A stretch of 64,000 nt of DNA from Desulfarculaceae bacterium (GTDB lineage Bacteria; Desulfobacterota; Desulfarculia; Desulfarculales; Desulfarculaceae): the NCBI GenBank assembly GCA_020444545.1, contig JAHLKT010000003.1, positions 62,001-126,000 on the forward strand, read 5' to 3'. Positions within the stretch are counted from its first letter, which is position 1. Each line of letters opens with the position of its first letter. The notes below the pieces were generated by a model. It was not told where the DNA came from, made no database searches, and saw only the letters and a program-made list of their open reading frames with translations. Of this stretch, positions 34,524 to 43,249 are shown one piece after another. Made by a program: the position numbers and the translations under genes.

Positions 34524-35624
34524 ATGACCCAGAGCAAGGCCATGGTGGTCACCGAACCCGGCCACCTCGAAATGCAGAGCTTTCCCCTCCCCGAGCTGGG
34601 GCCGGACGACGGCCTTCTCAAAATGGAGCTGATCGGGGTGTGCGGCTCGGACCCGGGAATCTTCAAAGGCAAGGCCACCCGCGCCACCCGCCCCTACCCC
34701 ATCATCCTGGGCCACGAGATCGTGGGGCGCATCGAGGCGGCAGGCGAGGAGTTCCTGGCCCGGCGGGGCATGGAGCTGGGCGAGCGGGTCACCGTGGAGT
34801 ACGCCTTCGGCTGCGGCAAGTGCGCCCCCTGCCGGGCGGGCCGCTACACCCTGTGCGACGAGCTGAAGTACTACGGCACCATGGTCACCTGCGCCGAGCC
34901 TCCCCATCTGTATGGCGCCTACTCGCAATACCTCTACCTTCCTCCCCGGGCCATGGTGCACCGGGTGGGCGAGGACACCACCCCCGAGGACGCGGTGCTC
35001 ATCTCGGCCATCCTGGGCAACGCGGTGCGCTGGCTCACCCGCATCGGCGGGCTAAAGGGCGGCCAGAGCGTGGCCATCGTGGGACCGGGCCAGCAGGGCC
35101 TGGCCGCCACCATGGTGGCCCGCGCCTGCGGGGCGGGGCCCATCATGGTGCTGGGCCTGGAGCGCGACGCCGAGCGCCTGGAAATGGCCAAGCGGCTGGG
35201 GGCCGACGTGGCCATCATGAGCGACCGCGAGGACCCCGTGGCCGCCGTGGCCCAGGCCACCCACGGCGAGATGGCCGAGGTGGTCATGGACGTGAGCGGC
35301 CACGCCTCGGGCGCGCCTCTGGCCCTGGATCTGTGCGGCCTGGGGGCCACCCTGGTCCTGCCCGGGCTCTACGGCATGACCACGGCCATACCCCTGGTGC
35401 TGGACAAGGTGGTGCAAAAGGAGCTGAAGGTGCTGGGGGCCTATTCCCAGGACTTCGAATCGGTGGAGGCGGCCATCAAGCTGGCCAAGCGGCACAAGCT
35501 GCCTCTGGCCGAGCTGATCAGCCACCGCTTCCCCCTGGCCCAGGCCGAGCAAGCGGTGCGCCTGGTGGGCGGCGAGGTGCCCGGCGAGGTGCCCATGAAG
35601 GTGGTCCTGGACCCCTGGGCTTAA
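34524..35624 (+). CDS. Zinc-dependent alcohol dehydrogenase family protein
   Basis: This 366-residue MDR enzyme has catalytic-zinc ligands in IGVCGSDPGIF (about residue 36) and LGHEIVGRI (about 62), plus the structural zinc cysteines FGCGKCAPCRAGRYTLC (about 95-111). The NAD-binding loop is VAIVGPGQQGLAATMV (about 186). CGGAGG at 34511-34516 supports ATG 34524; the longer frame from 34482 adds no conserved residues. It is divergent from iclR and convergent with the HADH gene (4-bp overlap of stops). Confidence 0.9.
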   Translation: MTQSKAMVVTEPGHLEMQSFPLPELGPDDGLLKMELIGVCGSDPGIFKGKATRATRPYPIILGHEIVGRIEAAGEEFLARRGMELGERVTVEYAFGCGKCAPCRAGRYTLCDELKYYGTMVTCAEPPHLYGAYSQYLYLPPRAMVHRVGEDTTPEDAVLISAILGNAVRWLTRIGGLKGGQSVAIVGPGQQGLAATMVARACGAGPIMVLGLERDAERLEMAKRLGADVAIMSDREDPVAAVAQATHGEMAEVVMDVSGHASGAPLALDLCGLGATLVLPGLYGMTTAIPLVLDKVVQKELKVLGAYSQDFESVEAAIKLAKRHKLPLAELISHRFPLAQAEQAVRLVGGEVPGEVPMKVVLDPWA

Positions 35625-36586
35625 TCCATATCCTTCAATAGGCGGCTGATGGACAACAGGGCGCGGTCCCGCTTGGCCACGGCCGCCTTGGCCTTTTCCG
35701 GGCTCCAGGCGTAGTAGCCCTGGCCGCTCTTGAGGCCCAGCTCGCCCCGGGCCACCATGTCCTGGAGCAGCTGCGAGGGCTCGGTGCGGTTGTCCAGCCG
35801 GGGCACCAGGTAGGACTGCACGTTCAGGGTCACGTCCAGCCCGCCCAGGTCGGCCCGCTCCAGGGGGCCCATGAAGGCCAGCCTCAGGCCGAAGCCGTAC
35901 TTCACCACCCGGTCCACGTCCTCGGCGCTGGCCACCCCGGACTCCACCAGGGACATGGCCTCGCGCTGCAAGGCGTGCTGCATGCGGTTGCCCAGAAAAC
36001 CGGGGATGTCCTTGTTCACCCGGACCGGCACCTTGCCCAGGCGCTCCACCAGCTCGGCGGCCGCCTCGAACACCTCGGGGCTGGTCTGCTCTCCCTTGAT
36101 CACCTCCACGCAGGGCACCACCTGGGGCGGGTTCCAGAAGTGCAGGCCCACCAGGCGCGAGGGCTGGGCCATCTGGGCCGCCACCTCGCTGATGCGCAGG
36201 GCCGAGGTGTTACTCACCAGCAGGCACTCGGCCGGGGCGAGCTTTTCCAGGCGGGCGAAGAGTTCCTGCTTGAGGGCCAGGTTCTCGAACACCGCCTCGA
36301 TGATCACCTCGGCCTCCCCGCAGGCCTGCTCCAGGCTTGCGGCGGGCGTCAGATTCTCCAGGCAGGCCTCGGCCTTCTCGGGGCTCACCAGCTCCAGCTC
36401 GATGAACACCTTCAGGCTGTCGGCCACCCGCTCCTTCAGAGCCTCCAGGGAGGCGGGGTTTTCATCCCACACCCTGACCCGGTAGCCGGACAGGGCCAGG
36501 TCCTGGGCGATGCCGTGGCCCATGGTGCCGGCCCCCACCACCGCGGCGATGGGGGCCGGCTTGGTCGCTTGTTGCGTTTCGCTCAT
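35621..36586 (-). CDS. 3-hydroxyacyl-CoA dehydrogenase family protein
   Basis: This 321-residue enzyme has the NAD-binding loop AAVVGAGTMGHGIAQDLAL (about residues 14-32), the catalytic His region LVGLHFWNPPQ (about 140-150) with preceding Ser and Asn, and the C-terminal helical domain with IPGFLGNRMQHALQREA. Family members act on 3-hydroxyacyl-CoAs, but L-carnitine 3-dehydrogenase and L-gulonate 3-dehydrogenase have the same fold and length. It lies after a TRAP importer, so a free 3-hydroxy acid is a plausible substrate. Start ATG 36586. Confidence 0.88.
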   Translation of the reverse strand: MSETQQATKPAPIAAVVGAGTMGHGIAQDLALSGYRVRVWDENPASLEALKERVADSLKVFIELELVSPEKAEACLENLTPAASLEQACGEAEVIIEAVFENLALKQELFARLEKLAPAECLLVSNTSALRISEVAAQMAQPSRLVGLHFWNPPQVVPCVEVIKGEQTSPEVFEAAAELVERLGKVPVRVNKDIPGFLGNRMQHALQREAMSLVESGVASAEDVDRVVKYGFGLRLAFMGPLERADLGGLDVTLNVQSYLVPRLDNRTEPSQLLQDMVARGELGLKSGQGYYAWSPEKAKAAVAKRDRALLSISRLLKDMD

Positions 36587-36609
36587 GTTCGCGGGGTCTC
36601 CGGTGTGCT

Positions 36610-36786
36610 TCAGTCTTGCGGTTTGCCGCCGAGGGCGCGGTAGTACGCGATGATGATCAGGCACCAGGCCAAGAGCCCCAGCAGGAACAGGTTGTAGTGG
36701 GTCACCCCCACGTTGGTCACGCGGGCGTACCACATGAGCAGGGCGGTTATGACGATTGGGATCCAGGCGAGCAGTTTCTTGGTCAT
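36610..36786 (-). CDS. 58-residue membrane protein coupled to TRAP permease
   Basis: This ORF lies between the permease and HADH genes and overlaps the permease stop by ATGA (36783-36786). It begins MTKKLLAWIPIVITALLMWY, continues with a short polar loop (ARVTNVGVTHYN), and has a second hydrophobic helix FLLGLLAWCLIIIAYYRALG before KPQD. Two transmembrane helices and translational coupling suggest a small subunit or stabiliser of the transporter. I do not recognise a named family. Confidence 0.7.
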   Translation of the reverse strand: MTKKLLAWIPIVITALLMWYARVTNVGVTHYNLFLLGLLAWCLIIIAYYRALGGKPQD

Positions 36787-38747
36787 GCCACCACCTCCGG
36801 GGCCAGGGCCATATCGTTTTTATGCTGGCGCCAGTGGAAGAAGAACACCACCGCGGCCAACACCCATCCCACCAGGTCGGTGATGATGTCCGGGTGGAAC
36901 ATCATCAGGGCCGCGATGCCCATGAGGACGCGCACCACCCAGCCGGCCTTGCCCAGCATCCAGCCTTCCGTGGTCACGGTGAGGGCATAGATGCCCACGA
37001 AGCCTCCGGCCACCGCAGAGACGATGTGATACCAGTCGCCCTCGAAGACCAGGGCCGGGTTGAACACGAATACAAAGGGAAGGATGTATTTGGCTATACC
37101 CAGCCGGAATGAGTGGAACCCCGTCTGCATGGGGTTTGACCCCGCTATTCCTGCCGCGGCGAAGGAGGCCAGGGCCACCGGCGGGGTGATCGCCGAAACC
37201 AGGCCGAAGTAGAAGGCGAACAAATGGGCGGCGATGGGGGCCACGCCCATCTTGGTCAGCGCCGGGATGACCAGGGCGGCCAGGGTGATGTACACCGCCG
37301 TGGTGGTGAGCCCCATGCCCAGGATCAACGAGGCGATCATGGTCAGGATCAGGGCGATCCACAGCTCGCCGCCGGCCACGCTGACGATGACGTTGGTGAA
37401 CTTGAGCCCCAGGCCCGAGACGAACACGCAGCCGATGATGATGCCCGCCGTGGCGCAGGCCACGGACACGCTCACCGCCTGGCGCGCCCCCTCCTCAAGG
37501 GCCGAGAACATCTGGGTGGGGGTCATGCGGGTCTCCTTGCGCAGCGAGGAGAGCACCAGGATGGAGATGATGGCCCAGAAGGCGGCGAACATGGGGGTGT
37601 AGCCGATGACCATGAGCACCACGATAATTATGATGCTGATGAACAGGTGGCCGCCCCGCTTGAGCTCTTCCTTCAGGTTGGGCAGCTCTTCCTTGGGCAC
37701 CGTGCCCAGGTTCTTCTTGCGCGCCTCGAAATGGACCATGATGAAGATGCTGAAGAAGTAGATCAGGGCCGGGAAGAGGCCGGCCAAGGCCACGTAGAGG
37801 TAGGGCACGTTCATGAACTCGGCGATGACGAAGGCCGCCGCGCCCATGACCGGGGGCATGATCTGCCCGCCGGAAGAGGAGCAGGCCTCCACCGCCCCGG
37901 CGAAGTAGGGCCGGTAGCCGACGCGCTTCATCAGGGGGATGGTGAAGCTGCCGGTGGTGACCACGTTGGCCACCGCCGAGCCCGACACCGAGGCCATGAG
38001 GCAGGAGCTGACCACCGAGGCCTTGGCCGGGCCGCCCACCCGCGATCCGGTGAGGGCCATGGCCACGTTGATGAAAAAGCGCCCCGCCCCGGAGCGCACC
38101 AGGATGGCCCCGAAAAGGATGAACAGGAAGATGTAGGTGGCCATCACCATCAGGGGGATGCCGTAGATACCGTTCTCGCGCATGAACAGGTAGTCGATGA
38201 TGGTGAACCAGTCGCTGGGCGGGCCGTAGAAGATCCAGAAGAAATGGTCGGAGAAGGCGGTCTGCACCAGGAAGAAGCCGGCAATGATTACCATGGCCCA
38301 GCCCACCACCCGGCGGGTTACCTCCAGGAGCAGGATGAGCAGGATGGTGCCCGCCCAGATGTCCAGGTCGGTGAGGTCGCCCCGGCGGAAGATGAAGGCG
38401 TCCAGGTCCCACAAGGTGTAGACCTGCACCGCGATGACCAGCCCCACGCACAACAGATCCACCCCGAACCAGATGTTCTTGGGGTCGGTCCAGTTGGCCC
38501 GGCCCAGGGGCCGGAGCAGGAAGCAGAGCACCATGACAAAGGCCAGGTGCGTGGAGCGGAAGGCATGGGCCTCCAGGGAGCCGGCATAGGCCACGTACAG
38601 GTGGTAGATGCTCAGGCCCAGAGAGAGCAGGCATATGATCAGCTCGAGCGGATGGGCCAAGATGCCCTTCTTCTGCTTGAGCAGCCATTCGAGGATGCTC
38701 TCTTTCTTACCCTCTTCGTATTCCAGTTTTTTTACTTCGGTGGACAA
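36783..38747 (-). CDS. TRAP transporter fused permease (TAXI type, DctQM fusion)
   Basis: This 654-residue protein fuses the small DctQ-like helices (residues about 35-200) to the large DctM-like permease with repeated segments GGQIMPPVMGAAAFVIAEF (about 290) and ILGMGLTTTAVYITLAALV (about 480), and PPVALASFAAAGIAGSNP. Together with the TAXI-type binding protein encoded upstream it should import a small organic anion in an ion-coupled way. A strong hairpin separates it from the binding-protein gene. Confidence 0.93.
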   Translation of the reverse strand: MSTEVKKLEYEEGKKESILEWLLKQKKGILAHPLELIICLLSLGLSIYHLYVAYAGSLEAHAFRSTHLAFVMVLCFLLRPLGRANWTDPKNIWFGVDLLCVGLVIAVQVYTLWDLDAFIFRRGDLTDLDIWAGTILLILLLEVTRRVVGWAMVIIAGFFLVQTAFSDHFFWIFYGPPSDWFTIIDYLFMRENGIYGIPLMVMATYIFLFILFGAILVRSGAGRFFINVAMALTGSRVGGPAKASVVSSCLMASVSGSAVANVVTTGSFTIPLMKRVGYRPYFAGAVEACSSSGGQIMPPVMGAAAFVIAEFMNVPYLYVALAGLFPALIYFFSIFIMVHFEARKKNLGTVPKEELPNLKEELKRGGHLFISIIIIVVLMVIGYTPMFAAFWAIISILVLSSLRKETRMTPTQMFSALEEGARQAVSVSVACATAGIIIGCVFVSGLGLKFTNVIVSVAGGELWIALILTMIASLILGMGLTTTAVYITLAALVIPALTKMGVAPIAAHLFAFYFGLVSAITPPVALASFAAAGIAGSNPMQTGFHSFRLGIAKYILPFVFVFNPALVFEGDWYHIVSAVAGGFVGIYALTVTTEGWMLGKAGWVVRVLMGIAALMMFHPDIITDLVGWVLAAVVFFFHWRQHKNDMALAPEVVA

Positions 38748-38791
38748 GATGCGGCTCCCTGGGCTGAAATCCCACTAGTTGCGGTTTGAGG

Positions 38792-38820
38792 GCGGCCCGG
38801 CCGACGATCGGCCGGGCCGC
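38792..38820 (-). terminator. Intercistronic hairpin between TAXI and permease genes
   Basis: A perfect 13-bp stem, GCGGCCCGGCCGA / TCGGCCGGGCCGC, surrounds a 3-base loop and has no T-run after it. The position, directly after the binding-protein gene, suits partial termination or 3'-end protection that yields more binding protein than permease. Confidence 0.65.
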
Positions 38821-38836
38821 GGTCAGGCAACGGACC

Positions 38837-39805
38837 CTACTGGGCGATGTGCTTTTCTTTGTAGTAGCGCATGGCGCCGGGGTGCACCGGAATGCGCGCG
38901 CCGGCCAGGGCCTTGTCGGGCTTGGAAGCCTCGATGGCGGCCTTCTTGACCTTGGCCAGGTCGCCCCAGTGGGCGTAGAGGGTCTTGACCACGTTGTAGG
39001 CCAGATCGTCGGGCACGTCCTTGTTGGCCACGATGCAGGTCACGGTGCCAACGGCCGGGACGTCGGCCTTGAGGCCCTTGTAGGCGCCCACCGGGATCAC
39101 GGTGGCCATCAGGCCGGGCTCCAGCTTGAGGATCTTGGCCATGTGCTTGCCGTCGATGCCCAGGAAGCGGATGCCGGGGCGGAAGTTGAGGTCGATGATG
39201 GTGGACTGGGGGCAGGAGGTCACGGCCATGTAGGCGTCGGAGTGGCCGTCCTTCATCAGGGCCGCGGAGTCGGAGTAGCCCACGAAGCTGACCGAGCCGC
39301 CGTCCTTCTTGATGCTATCGAAGGTGATGCCGTAGGCCTTGAGGACCAACTCGGCGATGACGGTGCCGGTGAAGCCCACCTTGCCGGGGACGATGCGCTT
39401 GTTCTTCAGCTCGCCGACGCTGAAGATCTTGCTGCTCTTGGGCACCACCACCTGGAACACGCCGGGGTACAGGCTCATGAGGTGACGCAGGTTGGCGTTC
39501 TTCTTTTTGAATTTGCCGCGGCCCTCATAGGCGTTGTAGGCGGTGTGGGTGTAGGTCCAACCCAGGTCGGCGCGCCCGCTGTTGACGGCCTTGCAGTTGC
39601 CCACGCCGCCGCCGGGGCCGTTGGAGGTGGAGATCTTGATGTTCTTCTCCACGATGGACATCATGGCCGAGCCCAGGGGGTACCAGGAGCCGCCCTCGGG
39701 ACCGGAGAACATGCGCAGGAACTGCTTGTCGGCGGCCACCACCGGCACGGCCAGGCACAGGCTCAAAAGGGCCACCACGGCCACCAACCAAAGTTTCTTG
39801 GGCAT
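38837..39805 (-). CDS. TAXI-family TRAP solute-binding protein
   Basis: This 322-residue periplasmic protein opens with a signal peptide (MPKKLW, then hydrophobic VAVVALLSLCLAVPVVAA, cleavage near residue 24). The mature part has FSGPEGGSWYPLGSAMMSIVEK (about 34-55), DLGWTYTHTAYNAYEG and TGTVIAELVLKAYGI, typical of the TAXI group often linked to glutamate or other amino and carboxylic acids. GGAGGG precedes the ATG at 39805. It is the second gene of the GntR-TAXI-TRAP operon. Confidence 0.92.
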   Translation of the reverse strand: MPKKLWLVAVVALLSLCLAVPVVAADKQFLRMFSGPEGGSWYPLGSAMMSIVEKNIKISTSNGPGGGVGNCKAVNSGRADLGWTYTHTAYNAYEGRGKFKKKNANLRHLMSLYPGVFQVVVPKSSKIFSVGELKNKRIVPGKVGFTGTVIAELVLKAYGITFDSIKKDGGSVSFVGYSDSAALMKDGHSDAYMAVTSCPQSTIIDLNFRPGIRFLGIDGKHMAKILKLEPGLMATVIPVGAYKGLKADVPAVGTVTCIVANKDVPDDLAYNVVKTLYAHWGDLAKVKKAAIEASKPDKALAGARIPVHPGAMRYYKEKHIAQ

Positions 39806-39890
39806 TTTTCCCTCCTATAGGATTAAAGTTAAGCCGTTATCGACTTGTCGGTTCGCTCGCCTTTCTCCTTGCAACCACCGGCGCGGCCGG

Positions 39891-40571
39891 TCAGGCCCAT
39901 AGCTTGACCTTGTTGCGTTCTTCGACCATTTGTTCGATGCCCTTGAGCATGCGCTGCTGGCCCACGCTCACGTGCTGGCGCATGAGGCTCTCGGCCGCCG
40001 GGGCATCGTGGGCGGCCAGGGCTTTGAACAGCTCCTCGTGCTGGGCCTCGGCCTCGCTGAGGCGCTCGGTGCTCAGCCTCTCGGGGCGGTAGCGCAGGTA
40101 GATGCGGTCGAAAAGCTGGCGCAGATAGACGGCGCCGTTCTTTTGACCGCTGATCTTGGCTATGGCCAGGTGGATGCGAGCGTCGCACCACAACCGCTCC
40201 CGGCAATAGACCTCGCCCCGCACCGAACGATGCACGTTCAAAAGCTCGCGCAGCTCGTTCAGGTTTTGCTCCGTGGCCCGCTCGGCGGCCTTGGCCGCCA
40301 AAAAGCCCTCCAGAAGCACCCTGAGCTCGTAGAGCTCCCGGGCCTCTTCCAGGTCCAACTCGGGCACCGCATAGCCCTTGTTGACCTCGGAGCTGACCAA
40401 ACCCTCGTTCTCCAGCCGGCTCAACGCCAGGATTACCGGGGTCTGGCTCATGTTCAGTTTCTTGGCGATGTCCTGGTAGCGCAGCTTTTGCCCGGCCACC
40501 AGCTCATCGTGCAACAGCATCAGCTTGATCTGCTGATACGCCTTTTCCGCCAAGGTTCCTGAGTGTTTCAT
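39891..40571 (-). CDS. GntR family regulator (FCD effector domain)
   Basis: This 226-residue protein has a GntR winged helix (AEKAYQQIKLMLLHDELVAG, then LRYQDIAKKLNMSQTPVILAL, residues about 8-65) and an all-helical FCD domain with DARIHLAIAKISGQ and the His-containing EAEAQHEELFKAL, residues that usually bind a metal and an acid ligand. It is encoded upstream of TAXI/TRAP and divergent from the lhgO-BKACE pair, so it likely controls both. Confidence 0.9.
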   Translation of the reverse strand: MKHSGTLAEKAYQQIKLMLLHDELVAGQKLRYQDIAKKLNMSQTPVILALSRLENEGLVSSEVNKGYAVPELDLEEARELYELRVLLEGFLAAKAAERATEQNLNELRELLNVHRSVRGEVYCRERLWCDARIHLAIAKISGQKNGAVYLRQLFDRIYLRYRPERLSTERLSEAEAQHEELFKALAAHDAPAAESLMRQHVSVGQQRMLKGIEQMVEERNKVKLWA

Positions 40572-40657
40572 CTATTTAATCTTCTTGGCAAAACTAGTCA
40601 TAGTACCCCCTTAGCCCCTTCCGCGGGTGTCCCCCCGCCTTTGTCCCGGGAAGCCCC

Positions 40658-40720
40658 AAAAAAATATTGTTTTTTACTAATAATAAAATTATATTTTTCA
40701 TAATATGGTTATGCGATAAG
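40658..40720. promoter_or_regulatory. AT-rich divergent promoter region with palindrome
   Basis: This stretch of more than 60 bp is unusually AT-rich against a GC-rich background, between divergent gntR and lhgO. It contains CATAATATGGTTATG (40699-40713), with 5-bp inverted arms around TATGG, a plausible GntR-type operator. No gene is present between 40572 and 40845. Confidence 0.45.
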
Positions 40721-40845
40721 TGTCAAGGTCAGAATTGGGTTGGTAGCGTTTTTCCGTTTGGGAGGCGCCCGCCGGCCCCGCCCCATTGTCCCCGGGGCCC
40801 CGCGCCTCATCGGCGATCCGGCGGTCCCTCAGCTTGGAAGAGGCC

Positions 40846-42015
40846 ATGTCCGATGCAATAGGGCTCACGGTGGTAGGAGCCGGCGTGGTGGGCTGCGCCG
40901 TGGCCCGGGAGCTGGCGCAAGCCGGCGAAGACGTCCTGGTCCTGGAGCGCAACCCCGGAGTATCACAGGGAGAAAATCAATCTTCCCGCAACTCGGGGGT
41001 GATCCACTCCGGCCTGTACTATGACCAGGCCACCCGGCCGCTCAAGGCGGCCATGTGCGTTCAGGGCAACCGCCTGCTCTATGAGTTCTGCGCCGAGCAC
41101 CACGTGCCCGCCCTGGCCTGCGGCAAGCTGGTGGTGGGCACCGAGCCGGCGCATGCCGAGGTCCTGGCCCTGTATGAACAGCGGGCCGAGGAGAACGGGG
41201 TGCCCGTGGAGATGATCAGCGGCGAGCGGGCCAGGGAGATGGAGCCCCAGGTGCGCTGCCTGCAAGCCCTGCACTTCCCCAGCGCCGGGGTGGTGGACGC
41301 CGCGGCCCTGGTGCATAGGCTCTACGCCCTGGCCAGCAGCCACGGGGCCCAGTTCATGCCCCAGACCCGCCTCAGCGCGGCCAAGGCCACGCCCGAGGGC
41401 ATCGAGCTGACCATCACCTATCGCGACGGGGCAGAGGACACCTTTTTGACCAAACGCGTGGTCAACTGCGCGGGGCTCTACTCCGACGAGGTGGCCCGCA
41501 TGTTGGACCCGGACTCGCCGCACGTGATCGACCCCACCCGCAGCGAGTCGGTGAAGTTCTACCGCACCAAGCGGCCCGAGGTGTACCTCCAGAGCATGAA
41601 CGTGTACCCCACGCCCTCCATGCTCAAGACCGAGCACGGCACCCACTTCACCGTGGGGGTGCACCTTACCCCCACTCTGTCCCCAGGCCCGGAGGGCGAG
41701 GCGCTCATCGGGCCGGAGGTGACCATCGGGCCCCTGGGCCACGGCTGCCGCCACAAGGAGGACTACGGCGGAGACTACCCGCCCATGGAGGAGTTTCACG
41801 CCCGGGTGGCGCCCTTCTTCCCGGGCCTGAGGGTGGAGGACTTGCAGCCCCACCAGGTGGGCATCCAGGCGCGCCTGACCAACTCGCCGGACTTCGTGGT
41901 GGAGTTCAGCCCGGCCGAGCCGCGCCTGTTGAACCTGGCGGGCATCGACAGCCCGGGCCTGACCAGCAGCCTGGCCCTGGCCAAACGGGCCAAGAACATG
42001 TTAGAGCAGGCCTAG
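40846..42015 (+). CDS. lhgO: L-2-hydroxyglutarate oxidase-like FAD oxidoreductase
   Basis: This 389-residue DAO-family flavoprotein has the FAD loop LTVVGAGVVGCAVARELA (about residues 6-23), QSSRNSGVIHSGLYY (about 47-61) and FPSAGVVDAAALVHRL (about 145-160), the marks of LhgO. It should oxidise L-2-hydroxyglutarate or a similar 2-hydroxy acid to the 2-oxo acid, passing electrons to quinone or another acceptor. GGAAGAGG precedes the ATG at 40846. A BKACE gene follows in the same operon. Confidence 0.85.
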   Translation: MSDAIGLTVVGAGVVGCAVARELAQAGEDVLVLERNPGVSQGENQSSRNSGVIHSGLYYDQATRPLKAAMCVQGNRLLYEFCAEHHVPALACGKLVVGTEPAHAEVLALYEQRAEENGVPVEMISGERAREMEPQVRCLQALHFPSAGVVDAAALVHRLYALASSHGAQFMPQTRLSAAKATPEGIELTITYRDGAEDTFLTKRVVNCAGLYSDEVARMLDPDSPHVIDPTRSESVKFYRTKRPEVYLQSMNVYPTPSMLKTEHGTHFTVGVHLTPTLSPGPEGEALIGPEVTIGPLGHGCRHKEDYGGDYPPMEEFHARVAPFFPGLRVEDLQPHQVGIQARLTNSPDFVVEFSPAEPRLLNLAGIDSPGLTSSLALAKRAKNMLEQA

Positions 42016-42041
42016 CCTAGGCCTTAGCAGGAGAAGATGCG

Positions 42042-42875
42042 GTGCAAAAACTTATCATCAACGTAGCGGTCTGCGGCTCGGCCCCCACCCGGCAGCAAAA
42101 CCCGGCCATACCCCACACCCCGAAAGAAATCGCCGAGGAGGCCCTGCGCTGCTGGCGCGCCGGGGCCACGGTGGTGCACGTGCACGTGCGCGAGCCCGAG
42201 AGCGGCGAGCCCGCCTTTAGGCGCGACCTGTTCGCCGAGGTGCTGGAGCGCATCCGGGCCGAGAGCGACATGCTGGTGAACCTGACCACCTCGGGCTTCA
42301 ATCTCCAGGGCGAGGACCCCGGCGAGGAGCGCCTGGTGCCCGTGGCCTTGAAGCCCGACCTTTGCTCCCTGGACGTGGGTTCGCTCAACTTCCGGGGCCG
42401 GGTGTTCCTGAACCCCACCGACTGGGTGGACAAGGCGGCCCAGCGCATGCGCGAGACCGGGGTCAAGCCCGAGATCGAGGTGTTCGAGCTGGGGCATCTG
42501 CGCCAGGCCCTGGACATGATCAAGCGCGGGCTCATCGCCGACCCGCCCTATTTCCAGTTCTGCCTGGGCATCCCCTGGGGCGCCCCGGCCGACCTGCCCA
42601 CCCTGATGGCCTTTAGGGAGCGTCTGCCCGAGGGCATCCCCTGGTCGGTGCTGGGAGTGGGCGCGGCCCAGCTTCCGGTGACCACCCACGCCATGCTCAT
42701 GGGCGGCCACGTGCGGGTGGGCTTCGAGGACAACCTCTATCTGAGCAAGGGCGTGCCCGCGGACAGCAACGCCCGCTTCGTGGAGCGGGTGGTGCGCCTG
42801 GCCAAGGAGCTGCACCGCGAGGTGGCCACCTGCGACGAGGCGCGGGAGATGTTGAACATCCCGCCCAAGCCCTAG
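42042..42875 (+). CDS. BKACE family beta-keto acid cleavage enzyme (DUF849)
   Basis: This 277-residue TIM-barrel enzyme has the zinc ligands HVHVRE (about residues 46-51) and, near the C-terminus, [13 protein letters not shown] (about 226-238). [20 protein letters not shown] forms the N-terminal active-site loop. BKACE members condense a 3-keto acid with acetyl-CoA, giving acetoacetate and a new acyl-CoA; known substrates include 3-keto-5-aminohexanoate and dehydrocarnitine. The start is GTG at 42042 after AGGAGAAG. It is co-transcribed with lhgO. Confidence 0.92.
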   Translation: MQKLIINVAVCGSAPTRQQNPAIPHTPKEIAEEALRCWRAGATVVHVHVREPESGEPAFRRDLFAEVLERIRAESDMLVNLTTSGFNLQGEDPGEERLVPVALKPDLCSLDVGSLNFRGRVFLNPTDWVDKAAQRMRETGVKPEIEVFELGHLRQALDMIKRGLIADPPYFQFCLGIPWGAPADLPTLMAFRERLPEGIPWSVLGVGAAQLPVTTHAMLMGGHVRVGFEDNLYLSKGVPADSNARFVERVVRLAKELHREVATCDEAREMLNIPPKP

Positions 42876-42889
42876 AACCCGAACTACCA

Positions 42890-42926
42890 GGCGAAGCCGC
42901 CGGCCATAAGCGCTGGCGGCTTCGCC
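42890..42926 (+). terminator. Hairpin after BKACE gene
   Basis: GGCGAAGCCGCC pairs perfectly with GGCGGCTTCGCC around a 13-base loop, 14 bp after the stop. There is no strong T-run. The rest of the 42876-43249 interval holds no gene I can support and should carry the mttB promoter. Confidence 0.7.
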
Positions 42927-43249
42927 ATTGCCGCCCTCACGCCCCTGTTCAGCTCAGCCCCCCGGCCAGACAAGCGCCCGCGCCCATTCCAACGGGATTC
43001 GCCTGGTTGACCCGCAACGAGCCCATGCCCTAGCATTATTGTTAGCTCAAACGGTATTCGCCGCTTTTGCATCGGCAAATAGAATCGTCCCGCGCCTCCG
43101 TCACCGCCGGGCGCTGGCCAATCAGCTTGATATTTCATCGCGGAGCCTTAGGGATCGCCATTTTGGCGCGCGGCGGTGGCCGCCGCCCATGGTTCACGGC
43201 CCCGCCATGGCCTTTAACGTATTTCTGAACAACACTGCGAGGAAAGAGC

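Noticed and set aside
42927-43249. Cobalamin riboswitch or sigma54 promoter before mttB
   Set aside because: I looked for the B12-box core and for GG-N10-GC spacing; the nearest match, near 43115, lacks the -12 GC. No support.
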